Assembly (NCBI GenBank): GCA_016934225.1
Contig: JAFGTH010000081.1
Coordinates: 1-5,584, forward strand
Direction: 5' to 3'
DNA length: 5,584 nucleotides
From: Lentisphaerota bacterium
Lineage (GTDB): Bacteria > Verrucomicrobiota > Kiritimatiellia > UBA8416 > JAFGTH01
Part shown: positions 1 through 4,797 of the stretch, piece by piece
Layout of the letters: every line of letters starts with the position of its first letter
Numbering within the stretch: position 1 is the first letter of the stretch
Notes under the pieces: model-generated
Databases searched by the model: none
What the model was told of the DNA's origin: nothing
The model's input: only the letters and a program-made list of their open reading frames with translations
Translations under genes and position numbers: made by a program

Positions 1-297
1 GGCAAGCGTGACGCCGTTGTCGGACCGATGGAACTCCACGACATCGGCAACGCCGACCAGCCCGAGTCTCAGCGAGCGCAAGCGAAGGCCTCGCGCCACG
101 CGCACGTCGCCGCGCGTTTCGTTTTCGGCTTCGTGTACATGGTCGTGCAGGATTCTGCCTTCCACGGTCAGGCGATTCTCGTCCCAAACCTGTTCCACGT
201 GAATCAGCGCACACTGCCGCTCGCAGAACACAAAGTGCTGCAGGGCGGAGATGGGGAGCAGATCGTCTTCTTCATAATAGGTACTATTTCTTTTCAT
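1..297 (-). CDS. cas4: Cas4, N-terminal 99 residues (CRISPR adaptation nuclease), runs off the left edge
   Basis: Partial gene, found by translating the minus strand from the ATG at 297-295; it is open to base 1. Cas4 is a RecB-like iron-sulphur exonuclease that works with Cas1-Cas2, selecting and trimming PAM-containing prespacers before integration. The translation has the family's opening: residues 13-33 contain LLPISALQHFVFCERQ and CALIH, with Cys25 the expected first cluster cysteine. WDENRLTVEGRILH follows, with His51 in the nuclease core, then GLVGVADVVEF, with Asp85 the RecB motif II aspartate. The later Glu/Lys residues and the three C-terminal cysteines would lie outside the window. 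No other start codon is available before the conserved block. The first dozen residues (MKRNSTYYEEDD) are partly encoded by a palindromic repeat. The start overlaps the end of the upstream helix-bundle gene by 14 bases, so translation is probably coupled. Family assignment is confident. Confidence 0.93.
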   Translation of the reverse strand, partial: MKRNSTYYEEDDLLPISALQHFVFCERQCALIHVEQVWDENRLTVEGRILHDHVHEAENETRGDVRVARGLRLRSLRLGLVGVADVVEFHRSDNGVTLA

Positions 298-306
298 AGG
301 TCCTAT
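277..306 (-). repeat. Palindrome pair (ATAGGNCCTAT type) straddling the cas4 start
   Basis: Two 11-base units, 296-306 (ATAGGTCCTAT, perfect around its centre) and 277-287 (ATAGGTACTAT, one arm base off), separated by eight bases. On the transcript they can pair with each other: five pairs, a two-base mismatch and four more pairs around the loop GAAAAGAA. The A and U of the cas4 start codon lie in the stem and the G at the edge of the loop. The same pair architecture recurs at 482-510. The units also encode the end of the helix-bundle protein (NRTYE) and the start of Cas4 (NSTYYE). Confidence 0.8.
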
Positions 307-1069
307 TCTCTTGAGATTCTCTGCGATAGCGCAGGCGCGCGGCGGTCATGCGCTCCGACATGCCGCCCCTTTCGATGAAGGTCTGTTCGATCTGCTTTAT
401 GAGCCGGTCGAGCAGATAGGTGGCCTGGCAAACAAGGCAGATTGCCGTGTTTGCGGCGACCTCGGGCTCCTTTTCTTCAACATAGGGCCTATAGTTCTCA
501 TAGGACCTATTCTTCAGATAAGCCAGCTTGCGCACTGTTTGTGCGCGCGGGTCGTCTTTGGGCCATTGCGGCAGATTCCGTTGACGCAGGAAATCGCGGT
601 AGTCCGCGAGCAGCTCTTCCAGACTGGCGCGCGCCACGCCGGTGAGTTTCAGCTCGGTCTTGCTTGAAATGCCGGCGGCCGCGCTGGCCTCGACGATGTT
701 CTGCTTGCCGCTGCGCGCTGCCTGCACCATCTGATCGTGAGTGCGTGAGCGTGGGCTGATGAACCGGTTGCAGAACGCAACTGTGGCATCGTAGGCGATC
801 TCGGCGGCCTGATGCGCTTTCAGACCGCCGTAGCCGCCGTGCCGGTTGACGATTGCGCCGCCGCGTCCGCCGTTGGGCGCCAATTGCGTTAGCGCCCATT
901 CGGCGGCTTCACGAGGCGCCGGATCGGTGCCATTGAGCAAAGCGTCAAGCTCAGGGCGCAGAGAAGCCAGATCCAGCTTGCCCGCGAGCCGCGCCGCCAG
1001 TGCGCGCACATCAGAGGACGGGTTTCTCAGCAACTGGGCCACTTCTTCGCCCGGTCCTGTGTGTGACAT
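284..1069 (-). CDS. Four-helix-bundle suffix-domain protein with HEAT-like N-terminus, unknown function
   Basis: 261-residue protein if started at the ATG at 1069-1067, which has a purine-rich AAGGGAAG six bases upstream; a TTG at 1093 would add eight residues but lacks such support. Residues about 7-64 look like two short HEAT-type helical repeats (LLRNPSSDVRALAARLAGKL, then LLNGTDPAPREAAEWAL). After a glycine-rich linker (NGGRGGAIVNRHGGYGG), residues about 77-245 match the four-helix-bundle suffix family, related to the 23S rRNA intervening-sequence protein and to Avd of diversity-generating retroelements. Marker stretches are RSRTHDQMVQAARSGKQNI, TELKLTGVARASLEELLADY, DPEVAANT-like EPEVAANTAICLVCQATYLLDR and GGMSER. 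The biochemical role of the family is not established. Two palindromic repeat units are coding here (NRSYENYRPY, residues 187-196) and a third lies at the C-terminus (NRTYEKK). It lies 34 bases after the toxin stop and overlaps cas4 by 14 bases, so it probably shares their transcript. GC is much higher than in the cas effector genes. Confidence 0.85.
   Translation of the reverse strand: MSHTGPGEEVAQLLRNPSSDVRALAARLAGKLDLASLRPELDALLNGTDPAPREAAEWALTQLAPNGGRGGAIVNRHGGYGGLKAHQAAEIAYDATVAFCNRFISPRSRTHDQMVQAARSGKQNIVEASAAAGISSKTELKLTGVARASLEELLADYRDFLRQRNLPQWPKDDPRAQTVRKLAYLKNRSYENYRPYVEEKEPEVAANTAICLVCQATYLLDRLIKQIEQTFIERGGMSERMTAARLRYRRESQENRTYEKK
482..510 (-). repeat. Palindrome pair (ATAGGNCCTAT) inside the helix-bundle gene
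   Basis: Two perfect copies of ATAGGNCCTAT at 482-492 (centre G) and 500-510 (centre A), separated by seven bases. On the transcript the two units form an 11-position stem with one central mismatch and the loop GAGAACU. Start-to-start spacing is 18 bases, so the reading frame is kept and the repeats encode RSYENYRPY. The copies share the following TTCTT/TTCTC-like flank with the pair at 277-306, which suggests one repeat family rather than chance palindromes. Confidence 0.8.
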
Positions 1070-1075
1070 GACTTG

Positions 1076-1083
1076 CTTCCCTT
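1076..1083 (-). promoter_or_regulatory. Ribosome binding site deciding the start of the helix-bundle gene
   Basis: AAGGGAAG on the minus strand, six bases before the ATG at 1069-1067. This favours the ATG over the in-frame TTG at 1093. The match to the consensus AAGGAGG is imperfect, so the call is moderate. Confidence 0.5.
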
Positions 1084-1103
1084 CTTCTCGCAACTCACAC
1101 TGT

Positions 1104-1520
1104 TTACGCCTTCTTCAGAAATGCCGTCGCCGTTACGATCGGTATTCCCCGGAAAGCTCCCAGATCGAGCAAATGCCGATCACCGGAAACGATTGTCTCT
1201 GCCGAAGCCGAGACCGCACAGGCCAGAACCCGATCGTCACTCGGGTCCGCGCCGATCACAACGCTCTCAAGCGGCTTCGGCATGACGATCATTGTATGCC
1301 GGACCACCCACCGAAGAATGTCCTGTCGAGCAATGCCTGCTCGACGGAGCACTGACACCAGCTTGGGGTAGCGCAGAACCCGATCAAGTTCATCGAGCAG
1401 TTCCCGGCTTGTGAAGGCACAGATCTCTTCGGTTTCCATATCCGCCAGCAGTCGTCGGGGCTTGCCGTCCCAGAGGAAGCCGGAAACCAGGACATTCGTA
1501 TCGCACACGATCCGTTTCAT
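1104..1520 (-). CDS. PIN-domain toxin of a type II toxin-antitoxin pair
   Basis: 138 residues, a usual length for the PIN family of COG1569/TIGR00305 type (putative toxin component). PIN proteins are metal-dependent ribonucleases, and those in TA pairs cut tRNA, rRNA or mRNA when the antitoxin is lost. The acidic active-site set is visible: Asp7 in CDTNVLVSGFLW, Glu44 in SRELLDELDRVLRYPKL, Asp92/Asp95/Asp96 in GADPSDDRVLACA, and Asp114 in IVSGDRHLL. The fold therefore looks intact and active. Its ATG overlaps the stop of the antitoxin as ATGA, so translation should be coupled. Only a distant GGAG lies upstream, in line with coupling rather than an independent start. The exact RNA target cannot be read from sequence. 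The position, within a cas operon between cas7c and cas4, is unusual. Confidence 0.9.
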   Translation of the reverse strand: MKRIVCDTNVLVSGFLWDGKPRRLLADMETEEICAFTSRELLDELDRVLRYPKLVSVLRRAGIARQDILRWVVRHTMIVMPKPLESVVIGADPSDDRVLACAVSASAETIVSGDRHLLDLGAFRGIPIVTATAFLKKA

Positions 1521-1792
1521 TTCCGGCCGTATTCTCCGTGGGCCTCGTGAATGATCATGTCCAGATCGCTGGGGGAGAGATCATAGCCCTTCTTCGCCGC
1601 ATCCAGTTTCTTCGTTATTTCCTTCAGTGAAGGAACGGTTTTCGCGCGTGGGAGCGCCGGCTCGTCCGGTTGTATGATTTTGAAGACGGGTTTCGAGTTG
1701 CGCACAACGACAAACGTGTCTCCCTCCTGCACCTGATTGGCGATTGTGGCAAGCGATACGCGGATATCCTGCATTGAAATGATCCTGATCAT
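1517..1792 (-). CDS. Phd/YefM-family antitoxin
   Basis: 91 residues. The N-terminal half (residues 1-42) has the Phd/YefM pattern: a short strand, then IRVSLATIANQVQEGDTFVVV and RNSKPVFKIIQP. In this family that part dimerises and binds operator DNA. The C-terminal part (about 50-91, with KEITKKLDAAKKGYDLSPSD) is the likely toxin-binding, protease-sensitive tail. The start at 1792 is supported by AGGAGG seven bases upstream; the in-frame Met7 has no comparable site. Its stop overlaps the toxin start by four bases. A promoter with inverted repeats lies just upstream, as expected for an antitoxin that, with its toxin, represses its own operon. Family assignment is confident; its regulatory role here is inferred. 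Confidence 0.88.
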   Translation of the reverse strand: MIRIISMQDIRVSLATIANQVQEGDTFVVVRNSKPVFKIIQPDEPALPRAKTVPSLKEITKKLDAAKKGYDLSPSDLDMIIHEAHGEYGRK

Positions 1793-1799
1793 CGTGCTT

Positions 1800-1805
1800 C
1801 CTCCT
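1800..1805 (-). promoter_or_regulatory. Strong ribosome binding site of the antitoxin gene
   Basis: AGGAGG on the minus strand, seven bases before the ATG at 1792-1790; this fixes the antitoxin start. Confidence 0.85.
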
Positions 1806-1818
1806 GTCTTTTAGAGTC

Positions 1819-1860
1819 GTATGACATTACGCACGTCATACCATACGGTTTATCGTATGG
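1819..1860 (-). promoter_or_regulatory. Two abutting inverted repeats, probable TA operator
   Basis: First repeat: arms GTATGAC at 1819-1825 and GTCATAC at 1835-1841, nine-base spacer. Second: arms CCATACG at 1841-1847 and CGTATGG at 1854-1860, six-base spacer. Both are perfect over seven bases, share the core CATAC/GTATG and meet at base 1841. The second covers the -35/-10 spacer and -10 box of the promoter, and the first lies around the expected transcription start. This is the layout of cooperative autoregulation by an antitoxin or toxin-antitoxin complex. Binding by this antitoxin is inferred. Confidence 0.72.
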
Positions 1861-1868
1861 AATGTCAA
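1840..1868 (-). promoter_or_regulatory. Sigma70-like promoter of the toxin-antitoxin segment
   Basis: On the minus strand there is a perfect -35 box TTGACA (1868-1863), a 17-base spacer, and a -10 box TATGGT (1845-1840; four of six consensus bases). Transcription should begin near 1833, leaving a leader of about 40 bases before the antitoxin ATG. Since no clear terminator lies between the toxin, helix-bundle and cas4 genes, the transcript may continue into cas4. Confidence 0.75.
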
Positions 1869-1910
1869 GGCCGGAAAGCCATGCATCGCTAGTGAACCCA
1901 TATATCGGGT

Positions 1911-2016
1911 CTACACCATCTCGATAGCCTCGACTCCCGGCGGCGTACTCTTCTTGATCGCGTCGATTGACGTGACATCATAGTCCGCAAACGCGCGCGG
2001 GGGTTTTGTGTCGTCC
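1911..2016 (-). pseudogene. cas7: Displaced C-terminal tail of Cas7c, in another frame after a one-base frameshift
   Basis: Immediately after the cas7c stop (TAA at 2019-2017) the next frame is open for 34 codons and then stops at TAG 1913-1911. It reads DDTKPPRAFADYDV at its start, and ends with the pattern TPPGVEAIEMV. A PR-x-F-x-DY stretch followed by a P-x-GVE ending is what Cas7c/Csd2 C-termini look like. Reading the T5 run at 2017-2023 as T4 joins the two parts as VIDGFKDDTKPPRAF, giving a Cas7c of 317 residues. The tail ends 42 bases before the -35 box of the toxin-antitoxin promoter, so it fills what otherwise looks like a non-coding gap. Whether the tail is translated cannot be decided from one sequence. 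Confidence 0.78.
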
Positions 2017-2865
2017 TTAAAAACCATCAATAACCTCGGGCTGTGGCCCGCCAATATCGCTGAAAGGCAAAAGTTCTCCATTCTCTTTGATCTTTAAGCT
2101 TTGATGCACTTTCGCGGAGGAAACTTGGCCACTTGGGCAATTGTGTTCCCACCAGATGACCTTCAATACCTCCATACTGCCTTCCGGCCGCGCCGATGAA
2201 GCGTCATTCTCAAACAACTTGGGCAGAACGTTTTTGATGGCTTTTGCATCTTCATCGCTGAAACCTGTTTTTACGGCCAATTGCGGATTCATACTGCCAT
2301 AGAAGACGTAGATACCGTTATCCACGCGATGCTTCATGCCCATTGTGTCTGATCCGCGTTTTGTTCCGTCACCCTCGCCGCTGACGCTCTTTGTAATCTG
2401 ACTGCTCGTTACACTGACCTGAGTCCTGCTAAATGCAGGATGCACAGAGACCGGCCCTCTGATGCCTATAGAAACACCCTTGTCATCTCCGCTGGCTTCA
2501 CGATCTTTGGCCTTTCCCTTTTTGGCCGTGAAAGCAAAAAGTTGGCCAAACGCCCTAACATCAAGCCAGGTGGAGCATGCTAAAGAAGCTTTTTCATCCG
2601 CAGCCTTCACTTTCGATAGAACTCTATCGGCACGATCGCGCAGACTGGTGCAAGCGTCTTTTTTTCTGTCGTCGGATTGGACAAAGATCTCCTGCCCGGC
2701 GTCCATCAATCTATCGCGAATCTTTCGCTTGATGCATACGTCGGAAAGCTCACCCAATCCATCGTACGTCGTACGTGGTCGATTTCCGTTTAGGGGATCT
2801 CCGTTGGGATTGGCGTTTGTAACTCTAAAAACAACTGCGAAATCTATCTTGTTCTTGAGACTCAT
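2017..2865 (-). CDS. cas7: Cas7c (Csd2), backbone subunit of type I-C Cascade; reading frame broken near its 3' end
   Basis: Cas7c polymerises along the crRNA to form the backbone of the I-C interference complex. The 282 residues in the open frame carry the family hallmarks: NANPNGDPLNGNRPR (residues 17-31), SDVCIKRKIRD (41-51), WLDVRAFGQLFAF (100-112), GIRGPVSVHPAFS (134-146), SSQITKSVSGE (154-164), DTMGMKHRVD (173-182), YVFYGSMNPQLA (186-197) and VIWWEHN (236-242). The start at 2865 has AGGAG six bases upstream and follows the cas8c stop by three bases, so the genes are one operon. The frame ends at VIDGF within a T5 run. The expected C-terminus continues one frame over to 1911 (see that entry), so this is a truncated or frameshifted product; the full protein would be 317 residues. 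The RNA-binding core is complete, and the lost part is about 35 residues. Confidence 0.93.
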   Translation of the reverse strand: MSLKNKIDFAVVFRVTNANPNGDPLNGNRPRTTYDGLGELSDVCIKRKIRDRLMDAGQEIFVQSDDRKKDACTSLRDRADRVLSKVKAADEKASLACSTWLDVRAFGQLFAFTAKKGKAKDREASGDDKGVSIGIRGPVSVHPAFSRTQVSVTSSQITKSVSGEGDGTKRGSDTMGMKHRVDNGIYVFYGSMNPQLAVKTGFSDEDAKAIKNVLPKLFENDASSARPEGSMEVLKVIWWEHNCPSGQVSSAKVHQSLKIKENGELLPFSDIGGPQPEVIDGF

Positions 2866-2868
2866 AAT

Positions 2869-3291
2869 CTACTCCTGTTCTGCGGTTTGCGGAATTGTTT
2901 CTTGTTCGTTTGTATCATCAGAAGTCTGAACATCATTGGCGCTATCTGCTCGGAGAGCTGCTCGTTGAGCATGATAGCCAAGCAAGAATTCGCCAGTCAG
3001 GGGTGTGTCGGCAACAAACTCATCGGCATTGAAAGCGGCCATTATTTCATCAATACATGCGAGCTGTTTGTGCGCACGCCCACCGAGCCTAGCTTTGTAT
3101 GGTGCTAAAGAAAGCTCAATTGTTCGCCAAGTGCTGCAAGGATGATCAGCAAAACGCTGCATCATTCGCGCTGCATTGGTTGGTCTTTTTTCGTTTGCCA
3201 ACCATAAAGCCAATGATTCAAGACTATCTGCGGCAGCCAAAAGCCTCCCATAGAGATAGTCCCGTGTTTTTCGATCAGCCGCCAGTGTCAT
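2869..3291 (-). CDS. cas11c: Cas11c, small subunit translated from an internal start in cas8c
   Basis: In type I-C systems the small subunit of Cascade is made from an internal start within cas8c, in the same frame; it lines the complex belly and supports target-strand handling. Here Met503 of Cas8c (ATG 3291-3289) is preceded by AAAGGAA, with AAGGA eight bases before the ATG. The product has 140 residues and starts MTLAADRKTRDYLYGRLLAA, the point where the helical C-terminal part of Cas8c begins (YLYGRLLAAADSLE corresponds to the usual Y-x-LGRLFA-x-LE). The size suits the known small subunits of about 120-150 residues. The end is an acidic, Gln/Thr-rich tail (from about residue 115) that looks disordered. 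The start is inferred from the ribosome binding site and family precedent; no expression evidence is available. Confidence 0.72.
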   Translation of the reverse strand: MTLAADRKTRDYLYGRLLAAADSLESLALWLANEKRPTNAARMMQRFADHPCSTWRTIELSLAPYKARLGGRAHKQLACIDEIMAAFNADEFVADTPLTGEFLLGYHAQRAALRADSANDVQTSDDTNEQETIPQTAEQE

Positions 3292-4797
3292 CGTGTAGTT
3301 CCTTTCTTTGTTGTGATGTCTATATAGAGCACACGCGATCCCAAGTGCCTTTTCAAACTCCCAATGATCAAGCCCGCTTCTGTTGCGTGCCCGACGGACG
3401 CAAGACTCGACAAGGTCTCGTGGAATTGGCGTTCCATCCACAATACAGGGCAATAGTCGTTCTATGGTCGCCTTTCTGAGTTTTTCATCCAGCCGCCGCC
3501 CATATGCACATTCTGCAATGTCTCGTGGTGCCGGCGCGCCTACAAAGATCCTGTCTTTTCCAAAATACTGACGCCAGACACAGCCATTGTTTAGATCATG
3601 CCAAGCCATTACACGCTGGAGAAATTCGGAACCAGTCAGTTCGCGGTAGAAGCTGACAGCCATTCGGCCCGGCGTAGCCGAATCCAGCCCCATGATTAGC
3701 ACATCTTCTGTAGCGCCAATCTTAGCCGAATATCCTCCGATTAATTCCTTCAGCGCTTCGCCAATTTCTTGTGCGGTATACTCGGATTCTCGTTTAACTG
3801 TTTCTTCATGTCCCTTAAACAACATGGAGAATGTGTCAGCAATTGGGTCTGGGACATCAACACCGGAAACAGCCCATGCCACTATAGCTTGATCACCGTC
3901 ACGTCGGCCTTGACGAGCTATCAGCCATCGAAGGGCGTTGTGCGATTTTTGCGTGACGTCGATTCCAACACCACACGCCTCCTCGGCTTTGAGAAACCGT
4001 CCCCTGAATGTAAAACCAGATGAATCGTTTGAGGAAATCAGTTTTGCCTTGTCACCGTCGTTACGCAGTTTGGCTGGGTGTTGATCCGCCAAACTAGAAG
4101 TTTGCCCAGTAACATAACATAGACCCTTGGTGTTGGATTGATTACCGCAGTAAGTTATCCACGATTGCCACAATATTCGGTCGTTCCAAACATCAGATTG
4201 TGGATCTCTCGGACATTCTACGCGCCATCGTAAAAAGGCATCTGCCTGCCAAGGCTTACTCTTGCCTTTTGAGTCGGTTCCACCAGGCAACAAATAGAAC
4301 AACTCGGGAGCAGTGCTTGTTTCGCTATTCCACTGATTGATCAACTGCTTTCTTGCATCAACATGGAGAATGCCTGCATTGACAAGATCGGCAATGACTC
4401 GCTTCTTCATTACATATTCCGCAATAGCCCGCAGTTTGGAGTTGGTGCTATCAGCGCGCCTCCAACTGTTCAGCAAAGTGCTGTACTTGTCAAAACATGC
4501 GTCCTTTTCTCCGCCGAATGCCGTATAGTCGGCCGCAACATACTGTAATTTATCGCATAAAGGATGGGGCGTAACGCCGCTTGTTCGACCACTTGATGCC
4601 TCAGTGCAAGGAATAATGGTTCGAGCATCCGTCTTGGTGACGACCGAGGCGCGTAAAAATTCACCTTCGATATCCAAAATAATCTGAACTTGAGCTTTCT
4701 GCGTTGTGTGGCAAACCGGCAATAATGGAACATCGCCACACCCAATAGAATTTATGTTGTTCTCATAGGTCTTGTACAGTTTCTCGATCCAACTCAT
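2869..4797 (-). CDS. cas8c: Cas8c (Csd1), large subunit of type I-C Cascade
   Basis: 642 residues, slightly long for the family. Cas8c recognises the PAM and helps open target DNA within the I-C complex. The start is set at ATG 4797-4795 because the protein then begins with the family's MSWIEKLYKTYE and has GGAGGT six bases upstream; the frame is open 33 codons further (to 4896), but that part lies inside cas5c. Conserved blocks: PHPLCDKLQYVAADY (77-91), GLCYVTGQ (225-232), DQHPAKLRNDGDKAKLISSN (238-257), GFTFRGRF (261-268), CGVGIDVTQKSHNALRWLIA (275-294), VLIMGLDSATPGRMAVSFYR (366-385), RDIAECAYG (425-433), IPRDLVESCVRRA (458-470) and RSGLDHWEFEKALGIACALY (473-492). From Met503 the frame doubles as Cas11c. 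It overlaps cas5c by four bases (ATGA) and is followed by cas7c after three bases. No frame break is seen. Confidence 0.95.
   Translation of the reverse strand: MSWIEKLYKTYENNINSIGCGDVPLLPVCHTTQKAQVQIILDIEGEFLRASVVTKTDARTIIPCTEASSGRTSGVTPHPLCDKLQYVAADYTAFGGEKDACFDKYSTLLNSWRRADSTNSKLRAIAEYVMKKRVIADLVNAGILHVDARKQLINQWNSETSTAPELFYLLPGGTDSKGKSKPWQADAFLRWRVECPRDPQSDVWNDRILWQSWITYCGNQSNTKGLCYVTGQTSSLADQHPAKLRNDGDKAKLISSNDSSGFTFRGRFLKAEEACGVGIDVTQKSHNALRWLIARQGRRDGDQAIVAWAVSGVDVPDPIADTFSMLFKGHEETVKRESEYTAQEIGEALKELIGGYSAKIGATEDVLIMGLDSATPGRMAVSFYRELTGSEFLQRVMAWHDLNNGCVWRQYFGKDRIFVGAPAPRDIAECAYGRRLDEKLRKATIERLLPCIVDGTPIPRDLVESCVRRARNRSGLDHWEFEKALGIACALYRHHNKERNYTMTLAADRKTRDYLYGRLLAAADSLESLALWLANEKRPTNAARMMQRFADHPCSTWRTIELSLAPYKARLGGRAHKQLACIDEIMAAFNADEFVADTPLTGEFLLGYHAQRAALRADSANDVQTSDDTNEQETIPQTAEQE
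2872..2876 (-). promoter_or_regulatory. Ribosome binding site of cas7c
   Basis: AGGAG on the minus strand, six bases before the cas7c ATG and inside the last codons of cas8c. Confidence 0.75.
3299..3305 (-). promoter_or_regulatory. Internal ribosome binding site for Cas11c
   Basis: AAAGGAA on the minus strand inside cas8c, encoding part of the KERN stretch, with the AAGGA core eight bases before the internal ATG at 3291. A purine-rich site at exactly the position where family members start Cas11c is unlikely to be chance. Confidence 0.65.

Noticed and set aside
28..378. Plus-strand open frame of 116 codons at the left end
   Set aside because: It is antisense to Cas4, whose conserved motifs are clear on the minus strand, and it has no ribosome binding site or recognisable domain.
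1070..1093. TTG start for the helix-bundle gene
   Set aside because: It would add only eight unconserved residues that overlap the purine-rich ribosome binding site of the ATG at 1069.
846..1355. Plus-strand open frame of 169 codons across the toxin and helix-bundle genes
   Set aside because: It is antisense to two recognisable genes, low in complexity, and a by-product of high GC.
1888..1913. Possible terminator hairpin (ACCC/GGGT arms) after the cas7c tail
   Set aside because: The stem has only four pairs and is not followed by a U run; not a credible intrinsic terminator.
2011..2045. Programmed +1 frameshift as the main explanation of the cas7c break
   Set aside because: The slippery TTT before TAA fits, but the nearest SD-like sequence (GAGG) is about ten bases upstream rather than the close spacing of prfB; a homopolymer indel is simpler. 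Kept only as an alternative.
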